Of a stretch of 64,000 nucleotides of DNA, positions 49,145 to 61,801 are shown one piece after another (the stretch's first letter is position 1; each line of letters starts with the position of its first letter). Made by a program: the position numbers and the translations under genes. The stretch is from Cichorium intybus. Its lineage: Eukaryota; Streptophyta; Magnoliopsida; Asterales; Asteraceae. A model generated the notes under the pieces. It saw only the letters and a program-made list of their open reading frames with translations. It searched no databases and was not told the origin of the DNA. Location of the stretch: contig CM042012.1 of the NCBI GenBank assembly GCA_023525715.1, forward strand, positions 52,796,004-52,860,003, read 5' to 3'.

Positions 49145-49435
49145 CTGTAATAATAATAATAATAATACACCAATCAAAACATTAATTCCCAAAATACTCC
49201 AAAATCCAAATTCGTTTCTAATTGATTGCTAATTATGGGTTCGATAAAAAGAAAAAAGATTAACAAAATCAACAAATTGATTAACAGTTTCAAACAATTA
49301 AGAGATCCAACAAATCGAGTATCCATAATTTATGGTGAGTTTGATGATAACATTTGTAGTATCTTTATATAAATCTTTTCCCTACATTTTATATTTGGAT
49401 AAAAGAAAATATATTATTTTGAAAAGTAAGTGTAC

Positions 49436-49510
49436 CTCATGAAGAGTCCCATCGCCCCCAACTGCCACAATTGCATCTGCACCCTCATGAATACCAAGTG
49501 AATTGTAAGC
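49436..49510 (-). pseudogene. Captured exon, diacylglycerol/sphingoid-base kinase
   Basis: Minus strand reads EGADAIVAVGGDGTLHE followed by a GT donor. GGDGT is the nucleotide-binding signature of the diacylglycerol-kinase catalytic domain, and the wording is close to plant long-chain-base kinase 2 type proteins. A single exon only, flanked by a MITE, so not functional. Confidence 0.75.
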
Positions 49511-49532
49511 TAAGTTTAAAACAAAACTAAAA

Positions 49533-49806
49533 GCAAGAAATAGCAACGTACTTTCATATATTCGTTTATTATAGCATCTTACTTTCATTTCTTTCTATTA
49601 CAACATTGTACTTTCATCTTTTCTTTGTAAATAAAAAACTCTTCCCGATTATAGCATTGACTTCTACATGCGTTCTAATAATGACAATGTACTTTGAATA
49701 TTTTACTATAATTTGGTAGATTTTTCCGAGTACAATGTTGTAATAGAAAAAAAAGCTACATTTCCATAATAAAACAAATAAATGAAAGTACGTTGCTATT
49801 TATTGC
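49533..49806. mobile_element. MITE with TTGCTATTT ends
   Basis: Left arm GCAAGAAATAGCAACGTACTTTC is matched inversely by GAAAGTACGTTGCTATTTATTGC on the right. TTCTATTACAACATTGTACT recurs inversely nearer the centre. Related sequences occur near 58365-58505 and 59265-59500. Confidence 0.7.
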
Positions 49807-50397
49807 ATTTAACCCTTCAAAATATGTGAAAGCGTAGGATTTACATTTTCAGGAATAGAAGCAGAAGCATTCATGGCAAAATGGGATTTGGGTACAGGTC
49901 TTGAGGGTGTTTCCCTTTTGGGAATGAAATTTTTCTGCCTCATTTCTGGTTCAGTATTATTCCTTTCAAATCCCGGACTCCAATCTATACATTGATTTCA
50001 TTTTTGGTAATGAATTTAGCAAAAAAATTATACTCCAAAGAGAATTTAATGAGTAGAATTGGATTCGATACTTAACTGTGATGATTTGGAGAGTAGCCGA
50101 AATCAGGGCCCTGTAGGAAAACTTCAATTATAAAATTATCATGCTTCAAAGAAAACAAAACTCTTATATTCTCTGTTTCACCTGTTCTTGACCGTTTTAT
50201 GTTTTTAAATATAAATAAAATTTATAAAATTTTAACACTTTTGTCATTTGATGTATGAATATCAAAAAACAGATTCCATTCATTCCAAAAACATTTTGCA
50301 AACCAAAAACCCCCTATAATATAGAAAAATCTATAAAATAAGTGTACATATCAACTTTAAGGTATAAAAACATGAATTTATTCATTAAAAAACATAC

Positions 50398-50783
50398 CTA
50401 AACTTTCTAACATGGCTTCCACAATTTCTGGATTTGTTGCAACAGTTGACCCATGTGTCATTTGGCGGTTATAAATGTAAGGTGTCCCTGATGGTTGCCT
50501 ATTTGGATCTAACAAACATACACATACAGACAATGCATTTACCAAAACTGCCCTTGGTCTTAATTCCCCCAATGCATGATGAAATAATCTTGCTATGAAA
50601 CTGCATTAAAAACCAATCCTTTATTATAACCTGCAAACATCCTGTCGAAATACGAAGGGCATTTTTGTCATTTGACATTGACACTAACCTTGGGCTGGAT
50701 ATTCTAGCAGCTAATCCAGGTGGCGCATATCTACATATAGCACAAAGTGACTCTGCTGCATTCCCATGCACTTGAGGACAATC
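50398..50783 (-). pseudogene. Captured two-exon fragment of a SAPS-domain protein (PP6/SIT4-associated)
   Basis: Exons 50783-50689 and 50600-50398 with a GT..AG intron of 88 bp. The joined frame stays open and reads HGNAAESLCAICRYAPPGLA, then IARLFHHALGELRPRAVLVN, then YNRQMTHGSTVATNPEIVEA. These match the plant SIT4-phosphatase-associated (SAPS) family, regulatory subunits of PP6-type phosphatases. Only an internal segment is present, so not a gene by itself, but no stop has accumulated. Upstream on the same strand are DUF498 exons. Confidence 0.8.
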
Positions 50784-50872
50784 CTTAAAGAGTTAAAGTT
50801 TTTAAAATTAGTGGAAAATAATATTTTATTCACTTATAGAAAATGAGTCTGAAAGTACAAAATCACTTATAC

Positions 50873-51150
50873 CTGGTATGGGTCTCACTGCTTGGAAGAC
50901 GGATAGGCTGAATTGGAGAAGATGACAGGTGACATGTCATAAATATGGAATGAAAACTGAACTTTTCTTATAATCGCAAAAACAGTTGGACGAATCAAGA
51001 GTTAAGAGACATGGGATACCCAAACACATGTACATGTCTGTAGTTATATCTGACATTTTCCTTGGACTGCATGACAACATCAAGTTACCTAGACACAGCA
51101 AACTGCCTTCATATTGTACTCCATTAACAGTGAATCCAGAATCAGTGTAC
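50873..51150 (-). pseudogene. Captured two-exon fragment of DUF498/NDUFAF3-like protein
   Basis: Exon 51150-51034 reads YTDSGFTVNGVQYEGSLLCL and continues to KMSDITTD. Exon 50907-50873 reads LSVFQAVRPIP. Splice junctions are GT..AG and in frame. The pattern matches Mth938/DUF498 proteins, including plant homologues of the mitochondrial complex I assembly factor NDUFAF3. A usual LSW is LSC here. The third exon is missing; the next exon downstream belongs to the SAPS fragment, in another phase. Confidence 0.8.
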
Positions 51151-51645
51151 CTAGAAACAAAGAGAAACAGATGAGCAGCTAAATTAGAGAAATGGAACAA
51201 AATTACAAAAAGGGAATAGAAGAAACGTGAATGTTTATGAGAGCATAGTACTGAAATGTGAATGTTTATGAAAGCATAATACTGAAATGTGAATGTTAAC
51301 CTATGGAATTATCCTTTGAATGGATTCAAGCGTAATCTGACAAACCAAAACGTCTCGATTGGTGGTGAGTTTAATCGCACTAAAATACCAATTTCAACTA
51401 ATAATTGACTTGAGATAATCCTCCAGCATAGATGAGAAGGGGCAAAAAGAATAAACTGAACAGGAATTGGATAGAGCTTTTGTACCCTTGAAACCGTAAT
51501 TGGTCTTCTGGGACGTTGTCGATAAGATTAATTCGGTCGTAAAGAGAAAAAGCTCATCTGAGTGAGGGCAATCGTCGTGGAAGTGATGTCAGTGTACGGG
51601 AGCACGGAGATCACCAGGGAGATGACGGAGGAAAACCGGCGAGAG

Positions 51646-54085
51646 TGTAACACCCGGCTTTTGAAACAAAAACACCCCTGAAAAATTTTCATTTAAAACA
51701 TAGGTTTTAGTACTTAAAACCATAAACAAAGGGGTACATTTTAATAAAAAACGGGTACAAGCGTATCAAGGAGTATATAAATATAATAACCTCCTTATAA
51801 GCCGGGCTGCTACTGACAGCATCTACAAATCCTCTCCTTGAGTCACGGACTTTATCCTTACCCTCACCAGGGTTATGCTAACCTGCAGGGACATTTAACA
51901 AACGGTATGAGCTACAAAGCTCAGTGAATAATCGTATCTGCAAATAACATATATAAGAATACATTCATATATAATTTCCTATATATGATAAATCTATTAA
52001 CCGTATATCTCTGTCTGGATATCGGTTCCAAACGCCTAGCCGTTCTGGCTAATCATATATGTCTTAGGATTGCACATCCTATCGCATAGTCTTACGGGTT
52101 GTTATTTGCATACATTTCTGTCCCATATTTCTTAGTCATTATTGACCGCATCATATTTCATGGCTATTTAAGCCGCACCTTGTGTCATAACTATATAAGC
52201 TGTACCAAAATATTTTCAATATATAAATCATAGTCCGCAGGCCGCACCAGCTGGGTTTAATAACCCGATATCATAGCCAAAAGGCCGCACCATGTACCTG
52301 TAACAATATCATAGCCTTATAGGCCGCACCAGTTAATTTCATTTCATTTTATAATCATTTATGGCTCACAGGTTGTCCCGCTTTTGCCTAGACTCACGGC
52401 TCCGTTCTTGTCATCGCAATGACTCACGGCTTATCCGGTATTGCCTAATTAAAATGGACTCACAGCTCCGTTCTTGTAATCGCAATGACTCACGACTTAT
52501 CTGGTCTTGTCGCATTACTGACTCACAGCTCCGTTCTTGTCTATAACAGACTCACGGCTTATCTGGTATTGTCATATCACAGATTATATATATATATATA
52601 TATATATATGTATTGACTCACAGCTCCGTTCTTGTCATCGCAATGACTCAGGGCTTATCTGGTCTTGTCTTTTACATATATTTTTACACTTGTCATTTTC
52701 GTCCCTCGAAGCCGTTTCAACCTGTAACAGTTCAATCATCATATATCATATATGATATCAGTGAGATTACTCACCTGGATGCTAGTTGCATTTAAATCTC
52801 GGTTGTTTCTTGCCTTTGCGTGCACCACAACCATTTTGTCCCATACCTATTTATCCATTTTATATCAAATGATAATAGGTTAATAATCATCAAAATTGAC
52901 TCTAATACATAAGAGTCCAATATCATGCAACTATAAATAATGCCTAGATAATAAACTTTACATTTACTATCTTTTTATGAATTTTACTATTCACCGAGGC
53001 ATTCGGATCGATCTACAGTGCCCCCGAGGGGTCGAAAACTCAATATAAAAATTTTCCCAAACTTTTCAGACCATAACGAGCCTACGGTTCAAGTTTGAGC
53101 TAAATCGGACAAGCCAAACAAAAGTTAGCGTTTATGATTCCCTGTCTGGTGGGCGCACCGCGCCAGGAGTCAGGCGCACTGCGCCTGGGCGCACCCCGCC
53201 CTGATCCTGGGCGCACTGCGCCCTGCGCCTGGGCAGACTCCTGATCAGTCGCGATTTGTGCACTGTAGCACGCAGTTTTGGCCTATTAAGTCCTTAATCC
53301 AGTTCTTAATCGTATGGGGTTTGTTCCTAGGCTAAAACCTTCTATTAAGACAAGGTTTTCAACCATTAAAACCCACTCAATCAATCAAGGAAGAATTAGG
53401 GTTCTTAGTTCCAAAAACCCCAAAACTTCAAATTCATCAATAATAGCAATCTACTTCCATTTTCTTGAATTAAGCCCTTATTAGCATGACTTATTGGAAG
53501 CATTAAGCTATTACAACACATAATTCTTGACTGAAATTTCAGTCATCATGTTCATTTCATCAAGAACACTCAAGAACTTAGGTTAGAATTCAAATACTAA
53601 CATTATTTAACTTAGGAATCACTAATTCCAAGCTATGATTCCAATTCCATGCTTCAATCTCCATGATCTCTGCAGAAATCGCACCTTCAAGCCTCTCCCG
53701 ATGCTGCTAAATTTTTCAGCCAACATTAATGGAGGTACTTCCCTTTTTATATTTTCCAATTTTACAAATTTGGTCCCTAAGTTCCATTTCTTGAACTTTG
53801 GCCACAATAGTCAAGTTTTATTACATAAAACTTTCATTACTTATATTTTTACCACAAGGAGCAATTATTTTACACAATTGGTCCTTCACATGGTCAAATG
53901 ACCAAAATACCCTTTTGTGGTAAAACGACCAATTTCAGTTTTTATAACATTTTAAGTCCAAAACTCAAAATATTATTTCAAACCAAATTCTTTTCTGTCC
54001 AAAAGACCAAATTACCCTTCTAAGGTAAAATGACCAATTTACCCTTTTTATTTTATTTACATAAAAAGAGTGTCTTGGCGTTACA
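51646..54085 (-). mobile_element. Solo LTR, 2440 bp, inserted in Helitron A
   Basis: TGTAACACCCGGC to TTGGCGTTACA, flanked by perfect TSD GAGAG (51641-51645 and 54086-54090). It is related to the LTRs of the 12.7-kb element: shared phrases include GGTCAAATGACCAAA with TACCCTTTTGTGG, and CCATAACGAGCCTACGGTTC-like sequence. That relation sets minus orientation. An ATAAATAGG box is at about 52845 (minus), a CpG-rich block GGGCGCACTGCGCC at 53150-53235, AGGTGAGT at 52769-52776 (minus), and a minisatellite at 52360-52670. Confidence 0.9.
52360..52670. repeat. Minisatellite in solo LTR
   Basis: Alternating GACTCACAGCTCCGTTCTTG and ACTCACGGCTTATCTGGT units, four pairs, spaced about 70-80 bp, one interrupted by a TA tract (52585-52609). 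Confidence 0.85.
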
Positions 54086-54160
54086 GAGAGCATCGAGGAG
54101 AACCTGGGGGAAAACGGATGAGAGCGATGGCGGTGAATGGAAGCGGCGGTGAATGCGGTG

Positions 54161-54880
<720 letters not shown>

Positions 54881-55910
54881 CTACAGGAAGGTAACACACT
54901 AGACATGCTGACAAGGAAAAAAGGAAGCTCTTAATGGATGACAGAAAAAATGGAAATGGTGTGAAATGGCAATGTGCTTCCATTTATTTGTATATTATAG
55001 GCTGCCGAGGATCTAACATCTTGCAAAACTGGTAAATATAGCCTTGAGAAAATGGATAAATCATTATCAAAAAACAAAGTTCTATTATATAATACTAAAA
55101 AATAAATTCAATGTTCCCAGGGTAATTCTTGAGAGAAAATAGAAAATAATTGCCAATCTTCTAATCTCTTTGCCATTAATACAATTACATGATAATGCAT
55201 ATGTAATACTCATAAGCAGATCAGGCACTAAGACGTTACTCCCACACATGCAAATTGCAATGTTCGAGAAACCCAAGGTTTACAAATAATAGGTATATAA
55301 GCAGGTTAAATTAATAAAAAAATGATGAAATTAAACTAAAGTCTTTGCAAGTAAGATAAACATTGTAAAACAGTAAAAATGGTGTCGACAAATAAAAATG
55401 GTGTCGACTTTAACTTTAAATCCACCGTTGGAGCTCTTAACGAACTCCAAAATAATATTGTAACCAATAGTGTGCTTCCAAAGAGATGGAATCACTAAAA
55501 ATTTGAAGATTTACTAATATCAAAAACGGATTCTAACATATCAATTAAATCAGAAACCAAAAATCAATAAAGAGTAAAAAAACAGAATAACAAATGGAGA
55601 AGGCAAGAAGGGGAGGAGGAGGGAGTAATCGATGAGCATTAATATTCATTCGAGACCAAGGCTACTGGCTTTACCTAGAAATGTGCTCACATGAGGTGCC
55701 TGAAATTCCATAATCAAGAACAAATTTAGTATCGGAATAAGAAGAATTGAGATTTGTAATTGATGGTCGAAACCCTAGCGGGGGTGGAGGCTTTCAATTC
55801 TCGTCTCGACGACAACAATTGGAGTGGCTCGGCTAGGGTGGTGGTGTACTTTTGGGCGCCTTAGTGTCTTGCTAAGGTCTTGCTCTTGTGTTAAATATAT
55901 GTTGCCTTTT

Positions 55911-56026
<116 letters not shown>

Positions 56027-56054
56027 GTTTCTCAAAATTACGCTTTTTAATATA

Positions 56055-56712
56055 TAGTACAAGGGACGCATTGCTCAAATTGATATCAAGTGCCGTTCCA
56101 ATAACTGTTGGTACAACTGTGAAATGCAAATTGGATCTGTAGCATTAACGTTGAAACTTATCACAAGTTTAAAATTAAAGAAACAATAAACAACACAATA
56201 TGCTTTATGATTTACCTCTCATAAAATAGTCCTTCCATGACATTGTTACAGTTGGTTCAAATCTTTGGGACCAAAAGTATGTAATGGCTTTTGAAAGAAC
56301 AGCTTCAATTGAAAAATGAATTGTATTCATTAATAAAGGAGCAGGGAATTTTCCCATATCATCTCCCAATAGAGTTTTATTATACCTGTTACCATTAAAA
56401 ACACATTTCAAGACTGCAATTCATTCATTACCTTTTTTTAAATTGAAGAATGAAAGATACTTACAACGTCAAGAATGTACTGAAGGTGTACCATACAAGT
56501 ATTAAAAATAATGTGTTGAGTACATCTGCAATGAAAATGGGGTTCTTGGAGGTTGAAAGAACAGGTTTATGATTATCTTCATAATCGGTATTTTGGTACT
56601 TCAATCCTTCATCAGAATCGTTTTCAATATCGAAAGAAACACGCTTTTCGTTTATGTTTGATCTCCTAGGGCTAAGAGTAGAAGCCAATTCAGTGTTGCT
56701 ATTACCATTCAT
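56055..56712 (-). pseudogene. Captured 5' exons of a sugar-phosphate/phosphate translocator (At1g06470-like)
   Basis: Exons 56712-56465, 56385-56216 and 56116 to about 56055, with consistent phases and GT..AG introns. Reads SPRRSNINEKRVSFDIENDS, LFLILVWYTFSTFLTL, YNKTLLGDDMGKFPAPLLMN, and finally [19 protein letters not shown]. This matches the N-terminal half of plant NST/TPT-family translocators, multi-pass membrane proteins that exchange phosphorylated sugars. The start ATG at 56712 is the first in frame near the family start. Exon 3 is cut off by a Helitron-like 5' end. Confidence 0.85.
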
Positions 56713-57795
56713 CTTGTTGGAAATTTGGATGCAAAGGGTATTACGGGAAACCAAATTCTCGACTCTCCAATCTGGATAGATACCTCTGTATGCACCATTA
56801 CTAATGAGCAGCTCAAAACCCTAATCCTCAAACCTAAAATCTTTGGCCAAGACTAATTATTCTATGTAACCGTATAATTAAAACATCGTCATTAGAGTTC
56901 GATTCAATTGACCCATTTTAACCTAATTTTCAGATCAGCATACCAAATCAACCATAAACACGTATAATGATCTAGAGAATAAAGAATTAACCTGGTCGAC
57001 CATCTTCTGCTTGATTATGGTACCTCGATCGAGAACGATACAGACCCAAAGAACTTAATCTTACCTCTTAGTAACGAAAATCCAAGGAATCGGGTGGTTT
57101 TGAACCACCATCGCTGCACCCTGGACCACTGTAAGCCATCTCCCAATGCTCTTGATTCAGAAACACGTTCATGGACTCCGAGAAACTTCCATTTGGCCAA
57201 ATCTGTTCGTTTAAACCCACTACTTCACCAACCTTGGTTAAACCCATGGGTAGTATTGCTAATTCCTGCAAAGCAAGCCAGAATCGATGGGTGCAGCCTT
57301 CCTAACAACCGAAAAACCCCCACCCGCCTTCGCATACCGGTGGATGATACGGAAAAACGATTGGGAGTTCTTTCTTAGGGTTTTACAAACACAAAGAAGA
57401 AGACGCAAAATCGAGAAAAAGCTTTGGTCGGTGGTTGAGCGATGGCTGTCGGCTGGGAAAGGAGATGGAGTCGATACTGGTGGAAGAGACGGACGCCAGT
57501 GGTGAGCAACAGCGGCACTGCGACTGGTGATGGATTGTAGTAGTAGGAAATCAACGAAAGACGGGAAAGACGGGAATTCGACGGCGATGGTAAGGCAAGT
57601 TCTGCAACGAAGGAAGATCAGCGGTGGAGAGAAAGAAAATGAAGCTGAACCGACAAGAATTAAACACGGTGCAATCGAGAAACCTCTATTTAAGATCCAC
57701 ATACCGAGCCGGATCCGGAAAATATCCGCGTGACAAATCCGAAAAAAAAATTTCACATGTAATGTTCCGAAAATTTACGCTTTTTAATATATAGA
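56713..57795 (-). other. 5' region of Helitron A
   Basis: Leader-like DNA. A minus-strand frame at 57271-57068 reads ILPMGLTKVGEVVGLNEQIW and could be another captured exon, but I do not recognise it. The long frame at 57259-57756 overlaps it in another frame and is GC-rich UTR-like DNA. Confidence 0.4.
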
Positions 57796-57796
57796 A

Positions 57797-57823
57797 CTAG
57801 TGGGAGCCCGTGCTCCGCACGGG
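57797..57823 (-). other. Helitron B 3' terminus: hairpin plus CTAG
   Basis: 7-bp stem with a 3-nt loop, CTAG 7 nt beyond. Stem sequence is shared with Helitron A (CCGTGC/GCACGG), so both belong to one family. Confidence 0.87.
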
Positions 57824-58249
57824 TTATTCTTTTCTCGTCGGTCCTAGTGGCTAGGGTTTTAAACTGGAAACTTTTGGCATTGCTTTCAGTTCGTTGAGTG
57901 GGTCGGGCTGTGTCAGGACTTGTCAATATCATTAGGCAATTGCTCCTACAAAGAAAGGGGATTTTAGCAACTAAATTATATGATTGAAATGGCTCAAAGG
58001 GAATTTGAATACCAATTACCTTGTAAAATGTTTCCATTGTAAAATCTGGATCGACAAATGAAAAAAAATGATAGTATCTCTGAAAATCCCCACCTGGTTA
58101 CTGATTGTTTTAATCAAAATATTAACATGCATATAAATTTAGGCTAAGTGGTCTTTTTCTATAAAAATCTCCCTTTAAAAAAACAACTAAAATATAAAAG
58201 ATGACTGTTTATTTAAAGAAATCGGAAAAAAATGATAATATTAACTTAC

Positions 58250-58959
58250 AGCGGTACATCGTAGTTTTGGTGAATATTGGAGTAGACATGAGACAAGATT
58301 GTGAAATATCTGGAAAAAGAAATTAAAATATAAAATGTTGAAAATTGAAATAGAAAGAAATGAAAATAAGATGATATAATACAGAAATAAATCAAAGTAC
58401 ATTGCTATTTCATGTATTTAGCCATATACTATATAATTAAATGAAAAAATAATGTTGTAATAGAAAGAAATGGAAATATGTTGCTATTTCTTGCATTTAC
58501 CCATATACTATAAAATCAAATGAACTATTTAAGTTATCTCGCCAATTATAGCATATATGTGCTGTCTTACAATAACAATTTCATAGCATTTTTGAAGTTT
58601 TATATTTTTAAGAAACAAAACCGGTGACTTATAGTTTTTGTTAAAGTAATGGTAATCCATTGCTTGGTTAAAATAAATATAATTAAATAATTATTAATTA
58701 GACATTATTTTTATAATAATGAACCTTATGCCATGGATGACCTTTGATTTGTGGAAACTTGGACTATGTAATAATGATTCATACAGTTGATGTCCTCTGT
58801 TGTTGGTATTCCCAAAATGAAAATTAAAACACAAAAAAAGATAAATGTTATAAAATAAACATGAAATTACGATTTTACCCCAGAAAAGAAAAACGAAAGA
58901 CAGCATACCTTGATAATCTCTACAAGTTGATCTACACCACTTTCACCAGGAAAAAGAGG
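58250..58959 (-). pseudogene. Captured exons of a GSK3/shaggy-like protein kinase
   Basis: Exon 58959-58909 (17 codons) reads PLFPGESGVDQLVEIIK, the classic plant GSK3 exon with intact splice sites. About 58812-58725 reads GIPTTEDINCMNHYYI, then after a frameshift KFPQIKGHPWHK. Exon 58309-58250 reads IFHNLVSCLLQYSPKLRCTA with a GTAAGT donor; it lacks nine codons found in family members (the part after IFH). The exons cover the C-terminal lobe of the kinase only. Catalytic-loop exons are absent, so it is not a kinase. Confidence 0.85.
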
Positions 58960-59264
58960 CTGTAAATGTTCATAACTCACAAAAATCAGAACTTTATAAA
59001 AAATTTTAAAAGTTAGGGTTTCAGCAACTTTTCATGGATTGAAAAAATGTACATCCTCAACGCAAGCCCACTAACCTTCCCTGGACTCGGGAATCGAAGG
59101 AAGCCATCAGAAATAAGAGATTAACGATTGCAGAAAATCAAAGGGGCTTCCTGTCCATTAAAATTAAAACCTTTAAACAGAATAATGAAACCAAAAAAAA
59201 ATTCAAAGATGAAAAATCTATTCAATTACATCGATGTATTTTTCATTTTTTTTTCATATCAAAG

Positions 59265-59500
59265 CATTGTACTCTATAAAATCCACCTAATTATAGCAAT
59301 ATACTTCTAATCTTTTTCTCATTACCACGTTATACTTTGAAAATTCCAAACAACTATAACCGTGAAAATTTCTTTCTATTTGCATCACATTGGTATAATT
59401 AGGTAGATTTTCAATGCACAATGCCATACAAGAAGAAACACAAGTACGATACTATAAAAAACAAATTAGCAAAAGTAGTTTGCTATTTCTTGCATGTAAC
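59265..59500. mobile_element. MITE-like foldback related to 49533-49806
   Basis: AAATCCACCTAATTATAGCAAT at about 59279 is inverted near 59395-59415 (ATAATTAGGTAGATTTT). It ends with AGTTTGCTATTTCTTGCATG. Limits are approximate. Confidence 0.5.
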
Positions 59501-59544
59501 ACTAATTATAAATAGATAAACCTGTGCAGGCCTGATGATCTTTG

Positions 59545-59855
59545 TGTCAGGATCATCAAGAGAGTCTTAATGGTTTTTGCAATTTTGGTCAAGAACAAAA
59601 TTCTTTTGTAGTTTTGGTCCTTATTTGAGGTTCTTATAACATTCTTGGTCCCTGTTTCAAGTAGCATTGACTATTTTTTGGTCCTCAGTATACATGATTT
59701 TTGCAGGTTTGGTCCCAAAAATAGTCATTTTACTTGGAACATGGACTAAACACATAACAAAAACCTCAAATAATGACCAAAATTTCAAAAGAGAACATAT
59801 TAGGACTAACGTCAAAAACATCAGCTATACTCAGGTACCAAAAACATAGTTTACT
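59545..59855. mobile_element. Foldback element rich in TTTTGGTCC
   Basis: The left half has repeated TTTTGGTCC/TTGGTCC words; the right half carries the inverse (AATGACCAAAATTTC, CTCAAATAATG). Ends and TSD were not resolved. Confidence 0.4.
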
Positions 59856-60039
59856 TGTTTAACATTCATTTTTTCATTTTGTGTGAAAATGGCAAAAGGA
59901 TAACATGGGAGCCAACATGGGCAATGTACTTTATTTTATTAATAATTATTTACCCAAATGTGCTTATATTTCTTTACCGATAATAAAATGTACCTTATTT
60001 ACTACGCATAATATTAACATACTTATAACTGCTTATCAG

Positions 60040-61135
60040 CAATAACCTCCGACACTTGTAGAGGCCCATATATATAAAAGATTAAAGTGAAGATGACCTC
60101 ATCACCAGGAACATAACTCTTATCAGCAATAAACTCCGACACTTGTTTAAAGTCATCACCCAAAACATCTGTTTCTGAAAATCCATCATGGTTTAAAAAG
60201 TTTGCAAAAGGAATCTAAAAAGGCAATACTTCCTTTACATTTCCATGAGTATTAAAACACAACTGGAACTTTCATATTAATATGAAATAGTTAAATAAAT
60301 ATTAAAATAATCAAGAAATTAGGATACCCTAGAAACGCCTATTGTGCTGATCCAACTTCAATATTCAACTCAAACATATACCAAAAGTTATTACAAAACT
60401 GTGATGTAACTTCAAGGATAAAAGTGAATTGTATTTTACCTAGATTATAAGCATGGTTAAATTTGTCTAATGCCACATATCCCATAAATTCAGGCAAGCA
60501 GGAAAGAACCTAAATGGAGAAAATATATTTCTAATAATCTGTGAACTTACAAAAACTACAAACGATTAAAAGAAAGGGACAGCTATGTTGTTAACTTAGA
60601 CACCACAAAAAAATTTAGAGTGAATTACAGAAATGATCCCTCTGGTTTAGTGAAATATATACGATTTCACTACCAACATGGACGATTGAACTTAGTGTTC
60701 TTCGTTTGATCATTCACAAAATATAAATTCAACTCTGAAAAATTAGCTTACCCATTATATATAAAACATGAATACGCCTTTATGAAACAGAGCTAATGCC
60801 AATGGAAAGAGACCACTGTTAATATAAGAGTTACACAGTTGTTACCTTTCTATATTCACATTATGACATCCAGATATTTGAATACACACACACACATAAT
60901 ATCAAATTAATGAACAGAGAACAAAGATTCATGTAGATCATAGACACCAGTTAATCCGGTGACCCCACACACATGTTAACCCGGTGAAAGTAATGGCAAT
61001 ATTGGGGTTTTGTAAATTGTTATTACAATTTCATTAGCAGGAAAAATTAAAAAGAAAAAGAATGAGAAACAGAGATCTGGATACTCACACGGTGTGCCCA
61101 CCTGAATGCTTTCACGTACAATTTCATTCATATCT
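60040..61135 (-). pseudogene. Captured exon-like pieces, gene not identified
   Basis: Minus-strand stretches with open frames next to splice-like sites: about 61130-61090 (CADMNEIVRESIQ), 60512-60440 (LPEFMGYVALDKFNHAYNL, then GTAAAA) and 60177-60097 (ETDVLGDDFKQVSEFIADKS, then YVPGDEV). A repeat of part of the last piece lies at 60030-60065. The PGDEV wording slightly resembles SET domains of Rubisco-methyltransferase-like proteins, a weak guess. Confidence 0.4.
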
Positions 61136-61801
61136 GCACATAAGTAATTTCTCACAAAACAAAATAAGGCTGTTTTTATTGATCCATTATGTAAGTAATT
61201 TCCAATACAAATACTATAATCTAGAACAAAAAACAACAGTTCAGTAATACCTACTATTATCAACGATTACAGGTTTGATAGGCTCCTGATCAGCAAATTT
61301 CAATCGGTGAAATGAATGAACTGGAACCGACATCGATTTGAAAGTGAACCGACACGTTTTATTGGGAAGTAGGAGGCGACGAGTTAGGTGGTTCAACCAA
61401 AGCTGGAGTGACGATGGTGTTTAGATAGGGTTGTTTTAGGTTAACAGAGATGGCGGAACGGTCGTTGAAGGTGGAGACAGAAGCGATCTAGGGTTAGAGA
61501 GATGGAAGATAAAGTGGGGGAGCAAAGTGTGGAGGAAACGATAGTTAACCGACATAGATAATTGTTGCTCTGTCTTTGTCAAACGTGCTTCAATGGCAGT
61601 GAAGAAGTGCTTGACGGTAAACCCATGGAGTGGAAATGCAGGAATGAGGGAGAAAGCGGTGGAGATAAATGGGGTGTAGGAAATAGGAGATCCGAATGTA
61701 AGATACAAACCCGATATTAAAGATCCAAATCCGCGTGCCAAAACCGGAAAGAAAAAAAACGTACATAAAATTCCCCAAAAACACGCCAATTAATTAATAG
61801 A

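Larger units (their letters stand above)
57797..61801 (-). mobile_element. Gene-capturing Helitron B, 4005 bp
   Basis: On the minus strand the 5' end is A|TCTATTAATTAATTGGC at 61801. The 3' end is a hairpin (CCCGTGC-GGA-GCACGGG, 57807-57823) followed by CCCACTAG|T at 57797. It ends one base before the 5' end of Helitron A, so the two lie head to tail. It carries GSK3-like exons and other unidentified exon-like pieces. No RepHel gene. Confidence 0.85.
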
